Source: Pieris napi (lineage: Eukaryota > Arthropoda > Insecta > Lepidoptera > Pieridae). From it: DNA of 64,000 nt. Positions 56,694 to 64,000 of this stretch are shown piece after piece. The notes under the pieces are model-generated. The model ran no database searches, was not told the origin of the DNA, and worked only from the letters and a program-made list of their open reading frames with translations. Location: positions 12,844,001 through 12,908,000 of the forward strand of contig NC_062236.1 of the NCBI RefSeq assembly GCF_905475465.1, in the 5' to 3' direction. A program made the translations under genes and the position numbers. Each line of letters opens with the position of its first letter. The stretch's first letter is position 1.

Positions 56694-59600
56694 ATGCATA
56701 CGAGACGTTTATTATTCTTGCTGTGGGTATTTTGGGTAAGTTTAATAATATATTATTAAGGGGCTCCTAGACAGGCTATTTTTTCACGAAAATGTATAGC
56801 TGCAATGGTGTGGCTGGTAGTATCAGCCAGCATTTACGCCTAGACTATGCAATACTCGGCAATATTTAGTATGGCCGGGAAATATTGCCAAATATTTTTG
56901 TATGTCCGATGAATGTTTATTGTCCCAGCCGTATGGCAGGAACGATCGCTTTGCAATTGAAAATACTGCAATATTTTTAGCCATGTTATTGCTGTCTCGC
57001 TTTTCATTCTAAGTGCGTCCCTATTTCGTGCTATGTGAAAACAGGTATAGCTTTTCCCATGTTAGTATCTTTTCTTTGTATCATTGGTCTAAAATCTAAA
57101 TTAATTTCGTCATTGAAATTCGTGTAAAGTTTATAAATAATTGTTCATCGATTCTTATTTCCAGACTTAAAATATCTTCTCACGCGTATTGAAATAAGAT
57201 TGAATCTACATTTTACTTAGTTTTTTTAGTTTTAATTTTTCTTTTTAAACGCTGCAGTTGCAGTTTTTGTCCACAGTTGCAGAAATATTGCGAGATATAC
57301 ATTGTTCAACCATGTGCTGCCTTAAAATGTTTTTTGTATTTTCGAGATATAGTCGGTAGTGATGTAGCCACATATTTCATTAAATGGGTAGGCCGTGTAG
57401 AGGTCCGTGTACATGTGTGAACATAATATTTAAATACACTGCTAATTTGCCTGCAATACTTTCATACAAAATTAATTTACTCGATAAAGTATCAATTTAT
57501 ATTCCAAATCTCATAACAGAAAAAATGCATTCCCCGGCGTGATTGACCAGTGCAGAAGGGTTGTGTGGGACTTGCTGTTGTGCATACACACTAAAACCCT
57601 TTTTCACTTTTTTCACAGTTACGCAAGGTTGCGGTTTCTTTCGCCGTCGCAACCCATTTGCGACGGCCCACTTGCTCAGGGATAAAGCTCCCCCTTTTCG
57701 CCATCTTTATTGTTCATGACCGCCTCGCAAACATTTTCAACCGTCACTGTCCGCGCATGTTACATGTGTTTACCTAAAGCCTACCGAATATTATTATTTT
57801 ACCTATTATTATTTTTTTCTAAGTATTATTATTATTACAATCTTTTTCTTTTTTTTGCGACTGAGGCGCAAACTAGCTGCTATGGTCTCTGTGAGAACGA
57901 CCAGCGCTGTGGAACAGTCTGCTCCTCAGCATAATGCTGAGCTAAGGCCAATTACAATAACACACGCATTACACACTCAAAACGTACCTTGTTCTTTAAA
58001 AGAAATAAGAATGTTACCTTTCATTATTTTTATATATTTTATTTGATTATCGTTATTTGGTGTGTTTCTGTGTGTGTTTTGTTACTGTTAAATGTTATAT
58101 CTATGTCTAAAATAGACTAAAAAAGCATAATAGGAAACTGTAGTAATTTTTGTGACCCTTCTTCGTAGGAGAAGCAAAGCCTGATATAGGAGCTCGTATA
58201 GTTGGCGGAAACGACGCTGCCCAAGGGTCAGCACTTCATCATGTATCGATCAGGTTGGGTTACATCGAGGGTGTCCCGAAAAAACACTTCTGTGGAGGTT
58301 CTGTATTGAACGACAAATGGATATTGAGCGCCGCGCACTGTACTTACCAGTACGTATATTTAAGTGTGATAATAACGTTTTCTAGGCTGACTATTGCTAT
58401 TGTGACTTCCTATATAGGTATAAAATATAATAAATCTGTTCCATGATCTATTTGTCAATCTAATAGGAAAGTAAGTTATCAGCCTTCTGTGCCTGACACA
58501 CGCCGTCGACTGTTTGTGTCTTTGCCAGCCGGATTCCTCACGATGTTTTCGAATACGCTACGAATGGACTTTCTTTCTATGTGCGCATTTAAAATTCTAG
58601 CCTACTAGATTGACAAATGATCATAAAACAGATACAGAAATCTGAGGCCCAGACCTAAAACCGTCGTAGTGCCACTGATTTATTTATTTTTATTTTATTT
58701 TTAAATCGTGTCATACAAAAACGAAGGAATCGTCAGCAGGCTGTTAGTCTTCTTGCCAACTTTTTGGTATTATTTTTAGAGTTCCAGCTGGTATAGGTAC
58801 TCACAGTAGTTGTAGGATCAATGAAACTGTCCACTGGCGGAGACTCTTATGAAATAGAAACAATACAAAATCATCCAGATTACGACCCCAAAACCATAAA
58901 ACACGATATTTCTTTACTAAAAGTGAAAGGCACCATAAAATTCGGCGATAATGTGCAACCGATAGAACTGCCTACCAGTGACATCGGTGTTGGGGAGGTG
59001 TGCACTGTTACAGGATGGGGTGACACTGATGTATGTACAATGTACATATATATTTTGCTATAATTTATAAAAAACTGAAATTAAAATTACGCCTTTCGAC
59101 TTTGTAAATAAAATCGTTTTATAAGCATTTATTAGCTAACTATTCTATTTACATTCTCATGTATAACTAAAATAATTATTTAAAAATAATAATCAATTGT
59201 GAATTGACCATAGACATCCGCAATTATTAATACTCTATACAATTACTATAAAATAATATTAAAAATAAATATCTTTGATTTCGAATATAAATTATAGGCT
59301 TGGTATTGATTTCCACATGGTAATCTTTTATAATCATAGATTTAATTTTTTTAAAGATTCAATTTTAAATTTTCAAGTATATTCTAGATAAAAATTGCTA
59401 AATAGCAAGTAATGCCTTTTAACTATATAAAACCGGAGACCTGCGAGCTAAAATCACTCCCAAACAAAGTATTTTTTCTAACTTTCAGAACCAAAACACA
59501 GTCCCAGATAACCTCTTGCACGTTAGATCTAAAAACTATCTTATAACTAAAACTATATTATAACTAAACAAGCATATAGACCCAGATGTCTTGGGTTCGA

Positions 59601-59957
59601 GTCAGCAAATTCGTCTGCGTCAAAAATGTCATGTTTCCAACATACCCCATTAAACGTACGAAAAAATATAAATATATAAATAAAGACTCCATTGTCTAAT
59701 TCCCCATGCTCGTTTGAAAATGATCATAATATGATCATACGGTATACCTCTGTTTTGCATCAATCTAAAGCTTAATTAATCAAATTAAATAGCAATTTTG
59801 CTTTGAACTTTGCAGGGAGACTCGGGTGGGCCTCTAGTAAAAGCAAAAGCAGGTGGGTTTCGTCTCTTGGGGTGCTCCATGTGCTGTGTGCGTTCCTGAC
59901 GTTTTCACGAGAGTTTATTCATGCGTGGACAGGATTAAGAAGAACATTGGAAACTAG
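56694..59957 (+). pseudogene. decayed S1 serine protease with several lesions
   Basis: Recognisable parts: a possible signal exon (56,694-56,735, MHTRRLLFLLWVFW then gtaagt); the His exon (58,169-58,349; ARIVGGNDAAQGSALHHVSI and LSAAHC); the Asp exon to 59,030 (KHDISLLKVKGTIKFGDN, VTGWGDTD); a stub of the linker exon at 59,489 (NTVPDNLLHV, then unrelated); and the Ser exon (59,816-59,957; GDSGGPLV). Lesions: the signal exon ends in phase 0 but the next needs phase 1. The Asp exon cannot be joined in frame. The linker exon lacks its Cys-rich half. The Ser exon shifts frame after GGPLVKAKA before VGFVSWGAPCAVCVPDVFTR. Asp226 is kept. Not functional as read. Confidence 0.75.
58490..58690. mobile_element. 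two SINE fragments in opposite orientation
   Basis: 58,495-58,560 carries the minus-strand pattern (ggattcctcacgatgttttc). 58,560-58,690 carries plus-strand pieces (ggactttctttctatgtgcg, then cagaaatctgaggcccagac and a gtgccactgattt end). They lie in intron 2 of the protease pseudogene. Confidence 0.6.
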
Positions 59958-59959
59958 AA

Positions 59960-60560
59960 TAAAACATTTTTGTGTTATTTTTCGCGTATAATATATAATA
60001 TCGACTAATGTGTTTTTTTTTCATTTCAAGGTTGTCTCTTAATCATTTAAACTTTCCATTTACTTAACAATAATTTCAATAAATAATTATTTATTGTAAT
60101 GTATGACGTCAATGAAAAGTAATTAACGAAACACAAAAGAGATATTAATTTTATTCAATTTATAAAAAACTAACAATTACATTAATGTGACGCACTACCG
60201 TTTTAAGTTCTTTACAGGAATTAAATTCTGTGGCGGTTGTTGTAGATAAGAAACACTTTGTTTGAAGCTGGGTAACAACAAAGTAACAACAAAGCTGGGT
60301 AAAAACATTAGGGTTAGTGGGGTTGCGACGCTGGATTAACAAAAAACTAACTTGACTTTCGAGAGTTCGTAAATCTAAGTGACACCATGTTATTGGACAT
60401 TATCGGAAGCGATAATGTTTCAATTTATGAATGTGGTAAAAACTAAAGAGCTCATTTTGGATTCAAATGTGCGATGATTGCTTACATTTTGTTTAGGCTT
60501 ATAATTATTAACAATCAAGTATACGGTATTTACAATTTGCTAACCTACGAAGAAATAATA
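59960..60560. other. intergenic stretch, nothing recognised
   Basis: AT-rich. A local direct duplication (aacaacaaagctgggtaa, 60,265-60,305) is the only structure noted. Confidence 0.4.
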
Positions 60561-60574
60561 AAAATTATTAAAAA

Positions 60575-60950
60575 GAAACTCAAAACAAATTTAAAAATTT
60601 GGTTTCTGTGGCAGTGTCTTTAACGCTGGCAGCATTTCCGCGCTGTATTGCGATACTTATTCGTTGAGCGAGGAAAGCACCAGCTACGCTACTACAAAGA
60701 GTCTCTACTCCAAAGGGAACAAAATCGATGTTGGAGGAAACACTTATAATTAAGCCGTTTATTATTTTCCGCCTGCTCTGTGGCCGCCCCAGCTTTTTTG
60801 CTTGTCCGACGGAGGTGAGACGGGGCCAACGTGTCCACACAAGTAGCATCCCATACTAAAGCCCGTCCCATTTTCCAAGGGATCAACGACATCCCATCCG
60901 GCCGCTTGCCATCGTCTCTAGCGATGCCTGTTGGCTCCAAAATTGTTGCA
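60575..60950 (-). mobile_element. transposon ORF fragment with PDG...WDATCVDT motif
   Basis: The minus strand encodes GIARDDGKRPDGMSLIPWKM then ALVWDATCVDTLAPSHLRRT, GAATEQAENNKR, VPFGVETL and LAQRISIAIQRGNAASV, with a frame change in the middle. It is the better preserved relative of 16,015-16,800. The spacing of PD and WD residues recalls PD-(D/E)XK nuclease-type motifs, but the assignment is only suggestive. Confidence 0.5.
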
Positions 60951-61046
60951 ACATTGATGTGAATGTACTATTCAATAAAAATATTATTTGCGTGAGACAC
61001 TGTAGTGGATTAAATTTAATAAAGTATGATATGATATGTACGATAC

Positions 61047-61574
61047 TGTGGCGTAGCCACAATACATTTATAATAATAATACATTAATTAAACTAACTAC
61101 TATATAAATACAATAATATAATATATAAATACTTTACATACTAATTACACAAATATAAACATGCATAATAACACATAACATAACATACATCCAACAAACA
61201 TATAATTTCCATATAGCCGCATCGTCGGGTCCCCGAGCATTGTCGGATCGTCCTTGTGTCGTGTCGCACCGAGTGAGCGCGCACGAAGTCCCGCTACTTG
61301 TGAGAACAAAGGAAGCCTCGAATGATCGCCGGCGCAGTGACGCGCGCGCCCGCTGTCCTCAGTCCGTCTCGCACGCTCACGGCAGACACACGCTTGCTTT
61401 ACTTCGCTAATCTTTCTGCTTACGCTTTTGTTAATTATCTTTTCTGTTATATTTATTTTTGCTTACGCTTGATGTAAATTATATTAGTTTAGTTTGATGA
61501 ATAAACAGTGGTAGAAGTGTCAGGACAGTTTAATTGTGTTTCCTAAATACACACGAACACCTACATCTCCTACA
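61047..61574 (+). mobile_element. 5' LTR of a Gypsy retrotransposon
   Basis: Proposed limits TGTGGCGTAGCCAC at the left and CTCCTACA at the right, directly before a primer-binding-like site. The interior changes from AT-rich to GC-rich (61,215-61,385), followed by aataaacag, a possible poly(A) signal near 61,500. Exact limits need the 3' LTR, which lies beyond the window. Confidence 0.65.
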
Positions 61575-61575
61575 T

Positions 61576-61587
61576 TGGTGACCCCGA
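61576..61587 (+). promoter_or_regulatory. tRNA primer binding site of the Gypsy element
   Basis: TGGTGACCCCGA follows the LTR by one base. It is complementary to a tRNA 3' end finishing in CCA, and starts with the TGG expected of such sites. Confidence 0.7.
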
Positions 61588-61660
61588 ATCAAGAACATAT
61601 CACGGAGCAACATTACGTACGCAACTTAAACCGTAAGCTAGTGAATATCAGTTTTTTAAA

Positions 61661-62500
61661 ATGCCTAAAAGCCACGAACAAAGTGATGAAAGCAGTTCGC
61701 ATTCCAAAGAAAGGACATTTATGCCTTCCGACATTTGTCGTGTTGGGGTACGACTTCCGCCTTTCTGGCCGGAAGAACCGGCAGTCTGGTTTGCGCAAAT
61801 TGAAGGGAGTTTTGCGCTCTCAGGTGTCAAAGATGACGACACCAAATATAATTACGTTAGTGCACAGCTTGAACACCGTTACGCGGCTGAGGTGAAAGAT
61901 ATTCTAATTCATCCTCCGACAAGTGGCAAATATGAAAAGCTCAAAAGCGAGCTTATCAAAAGGTTATCAGCGTCGCGTGAGAAGGAATTAACCCAATTGC
62001 TGATGCATGAGGAATTAGGAGACAGGCGACCATCCGCGTTTCTTCGGCACCTGCAGCATCTCGCAGGACCGAGCATACCGGATGATTTTATAAAGACTGT
62101 GTGGACTAGCCGCTTACCGGGCAATATACAAATTGTAGTAGCATCGCAGCCAGAGTCATCACTTTCAGCATTAGCAGATCTGGCAGATAAAGTGCACGAC
62201 CTTGTACCACCCGCGCCACAAGTGGCCGCCACGGATGCAGTCCCAAATTCAATCATTGAGAAACTGTCAAGAGAGATTGCAGAACTCAGTCGCCAAGTGC
62301 AGGCCCTCTCAGCAAGAGATTCGAGATCCAGGTCGAGGAGTACAAGTCAACGGGAAAGAAGCAACACGCGTTCCCAGTCAAGTTATAGGAAGTTCCCTAC
62401 CTGTATTTTCCACCACAGATATGGAGACAAGGCACGAAGATGCCTGAAACCTTGTGATTATAAATCAGGGTCGGGAAATGCCAAAGGCAGTCATCAGTAG
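61661..62500 (+). CDS. gag: Gag protein of the Gypsy retrotransposon
   Basis: 279 codons beginning MPKSHEQSDESSSH. The central part (FWPEEPAVWFAQIEGSFAL and KELTQLLMHEELGDRRPSAF) is the capsid-like region commonly seen in arthropod Gypsy elements. The C-terminal third is rich in Arg and Ser and ends with a Cys/His cluster (CIFHHRYGDKARRCLKPC), the characteristic finger of this group rather than the CCHC knuckle. It packages element RNA in the cytoplasm. Stop at 62,498, overlapping pol by 37 nt. No premature stops, so the copy is likely young. Confidence 0.85.
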   Translation: MPKSHEQSDESSSHSKERTFMPSDICRVGVRLPPFWPEEPAVWFAQIEGSFALSGVKDDDTKYNYVSAQLEHRYAAEVKDILIHPPTSGKYEKLKSELIKRLSASREKELTQLLMHEELGDRRPSAFLRHLQHLAGPSIPDDFIKTVWTSRLPGNIQIVVASQPESSLSALADLADKVHDLVPPAPQVAATDAVPNSIIEKLSREIAELSRQVQALSARDSRSRSRSTSQRERSNTRSQSSYRKFPTCIFHHRYGDKARRCLKPCDYKSGSGNAKGSHQ

Positions 62501-64000
62501 CGACACATGATTGCCGTAGCCCTACTACTAGTCGCTTATTCATAACGGACAGAAGGACAAAAACGCAGTTTTTAGTTGACACTGGGAGTGACATCTGCGT
62601 TTTCCCCCGCTCCGCCCTGAAACAAAGGCGACCACGCACAACCGAACTCAACGTTTACGCAGCGAACGGAACACCAATCGCCATATACGGTGTCCAACAA
62701 ATGGAACTCGACTTAGGTCTTCGGCGTGCATTTTCCTGGCAGTTCATAATAGCTGACGTTACAAAGGCTATTATCGGAGTCGATTTTTTATCGTACTACG
62801 ACTTAATCGTAGACTGTCGTAACAAACGCCTGATCGAAAACAAGACCAGCCTGTCAGCAAACGCAAATCCAGTTCCTGCATCTGATGCCATAACTTCAGT
62901 TAAAACAATAACAGGCGAGTCCAAGTACTTGAACCTTCTTCGAGATTTTCCAGAAATCACTCGACCAGCAAGTACACATCGGGTCATACGTCACAATACG
63001 GTTCATCACATAAGAACAACCGCCGGACCGCCCGTATATTGCACTCCACGAAGACTTGCCCCAGACAAACTGAAGATTGCAAAACAGGAATTCGAAGAAA
63101 TGCTGAGAATAGGGACAGCACGACCGTCAGAGAGCCCATGGTCGTCGCCCCTTCACCTCGCCGCAAAAAAGGACAACGGATGGCGACCATGCGGCGATTA
63201 CAGGATGTTAAACGCACGGACGATTCCTGATCGATATCCTATCCGGCACATCCAGGACTTCACCCAGAACATAGCTGGCTGCCGAATCTTCTCAAAAATC
63301 GATTTAATCAAGGCGTATAATCAAATTCCAGTAAATCCCGAGGATATTCCGAAAACGGCCATAACCACGCCCTTCGGAATGTACGAGTTTCCTTATATGA
63401 CGTTTGGCCTAAGAAACGCAGGTCAAACGTTTCAAAGATTTGTTGATGAAATGACTCAAAACCTGAACTTTTGCTACACATATTTAGACGATTTTCTGAT
63501 ATCCTCCCCTGACGAGGAGACACATTACCGTCACTTACGCCTCCTCTTCGAGCGATTGAAGGAGTACGGTATGGTCATAAACACATCCAAGTGTGTTTTT
63601 GGGGCACAAGAGGTAACGTTCCTCGGCTGTAGCGTATCTAGCAAAGGTATCAGACCACTAGATACCAAAGTCAAAGTGATTAAGGACTACCCCACCCCGA
63701 AAACTGTTCGTGAATTAAGGAGATTTTTGGGGATGATTAATTTCTACCGTCGTTTTATCAAAAACGCTGCCTCGTTCCAGACGCCATTGCATAGCTTACT
63801 TACCGGATCCATAAAAGGCAATCACCCCATAAACGTCACCGGAGAAGCACTCCAGGCATTCGAAGACTGCAAGAAGAGTCTATACCAAGCAGCTCTCCTA
63901 GCGCACCCAGACATGGACGCCAAACTAGCGTTGGTCACAGATGCATCCGACGTCGCAATCGGCGGTGTTATACAGCAGCAGAAAGACGGGGAATGGCAAC
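62464..64000 (+). CDS. pol: Pol polyprotein of the Gypsy retrotransposon (partial, runs off window)
   Basis: Open in one frame from 62,464 to the window end, one base back (-1) relative to gag. Domains in order: an aspartic protease with DTGSD at 62,578-62,592; reverse transcriptase with the PSESPWSSPLHLAAKKDNGW region, FSKIDLIKAYNQIP, FPYMTFGLRNAGQTFQRF and the active site YLDD at 63,481-63,492; the connection segment LRRFLGMINFYRRFI; and the first RNase H motif VTDASD near 63,934. The integrase and the 3' LTR are outside the window. No stop or frameshift is seen. RT features (GLRNAGQTFQR, FLG..SxxGI) place it in Gypsy (Metaviridae-type retrotransposons), not Copia. Confidence 0.9.
   Translation, partial: MRVGKCQRQSSVATHDCRSPTTSRLFITDRRTKTQFLVDTGSDICVFPRSALKQRRPRTTELNVYAANGTPIAIYGVQQMELDLGLRRAFSWQFIIADVTKAIIGVDFLSYYDLIVDCRNKRLIENKTSLSANANPVPASDAITSVKTITGESKYLNLLRDFPEITRPASTHRVIRHNTVHHIRTTAGPPVYCTPRRLAPDKLKIAKQEFEEMLRIGTARPSESPWSSPLHLAAKKDNGWRPCGDYRMLNARTIPDRYPIRHIQDFTQNIAGCRIFSKIDLIKAYNQIPVNPEDIPKTAITTPFGMYEFPYMTFGLRNAGQTFQRFVDEMTQNLNFCYTYLDDFLISSPDEETHYRHLRLLFERLKEYGMVINTSKCVFGAQEVTFLGCSVSSKGIRPLDTKVKVIKDYPTPKTVRELRRFLGMINFYRRFIKNAASFQTPLHSLLTGSIKGNHPINVTGEALQAFEDCKKSLYQAALLAHPDMDAKLALVTDASDVAIGGVIQQQKDGEWQ
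62473..62479 (+). promoter_or_regulatory. candidate -1 ribosomal frameshift heptamer GGGAAAT
   Basis: The heptamer fits the X XXY YYZ rule in the gag frame (G GGA AAT). It lies inside the 37-nt gag/pol overlap, and slipping back one base enters the pol frame. Z is T, which is less common than A or C but allowed. Confidence 0.5.

Noticed and set aside
59580..59640. tcttgggttcgagtcagc, box B-like
   Set aside because: A single motif with no matching box A at the right distance and no repeat partner in the window.
61536..61895. 119-codon frame overlapping the start of gag
   Set aside because: It runs from the LTR into gag in another frame, with no family resemblance. A shadow of gag.
1..64000. 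CRISPR array, operons or a prokaryotic defence system
   Set aside because: No regularly spaced repeats, no ribosome binding sites, and all host genes are intron-split. The DNA is from an animal.

Overview
This window is eukaryotic and AT-rich. Genes are split by short GT-AG introns, and the intergenic DNA is packed with transposable elements. The gene content (secreted chymotrypsin-fold serine proteases in a tandem family) and the repeats (tRNA-derived SINEs, TC...CTAG Helitrons, Jockey/CR1-type LINEs, a Gypsy element whose Gag carries a cysteine/histidine finger) point to an insect, most likely a moth or butterfly. No bacterial features, CRISPR array or rRNA were seen.

The host genes are one multigene cluster of secreted S1-family serine proteases, probably larval gut digestive enzymes. 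All follow the same five-exon plan: a signal-peptide exon, a His-triad exon, an Asp-triad exon, a linker exon and a Ser-triad exon, with intron phases 1, 2, 0, 0. Five look intact: 894-2785 (+), 5967-11902 (-), 15091-18575 (-), 32002-38969 (+) and 42074-50506 (-, with a doubtful first donor). Four are broken: 19699-20100, 25088-28517, 29263-29860 and 56694-59957. They form two subfamilies. Subfamily A (894, 15091, 25088, 32002) begins MFLHFG. Subfamily B (5967 and 42074) is a pair of near-identical loci. Where the primary S1 pocket can be read it has Gly at 189 and Asp at 226 (chymotrypsin numbering), as in brachyuran collagenase rather than in trypsin or classical chymotrypsin.

Layout. 1-2.8 kb: duplicated upstream flank and protease A1. 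2.8-5.9 kb: duplicated flank broken by LINE ends and a MITE. 5.9-12 kb: protease B1 with SINE and LINE remnants in its introns. 12.5-15 kb: two LINE fragments. 15-18.6 kb: protease A2 (minus). 18.8-25 kb: a decayed protease, mariner, SINE, a 1.3-kb Jockey fragment and a Helitron. 25-29 kb: pseudogene A3 with a Harbinger element, a foldback MITE and a Helitron in its introns. 29-31 kb: another decayed protease. 32-39 kb: protease A4, whose last intron is swollen to 5.4 kb by a LINE that itself contains a Helitron. 39-42 kb: LINE debris. 42-50.5 kb: protease B2. 52.9-56.4 kb: a 3.56-kb hAT-type element with an 8-bp target duplication and two nested insertions. 56.7-60 kb: a decayed protease. 61-64 kb: the 5' half of a Gypsy LTR retrotransposon (LTR, gag, PR-RT), running off the window end.

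The cluster appears to have grown by segmental duplication. Flanking blocks recur beside the A genes, and the B genes share intron remnants. Transposons then inflated, broke or nested within individual copies. All coordinates come from reading the sequence by eye. Splice sites were placed by GT-AG rules and by phase agreement among paralogs; no database search was run.
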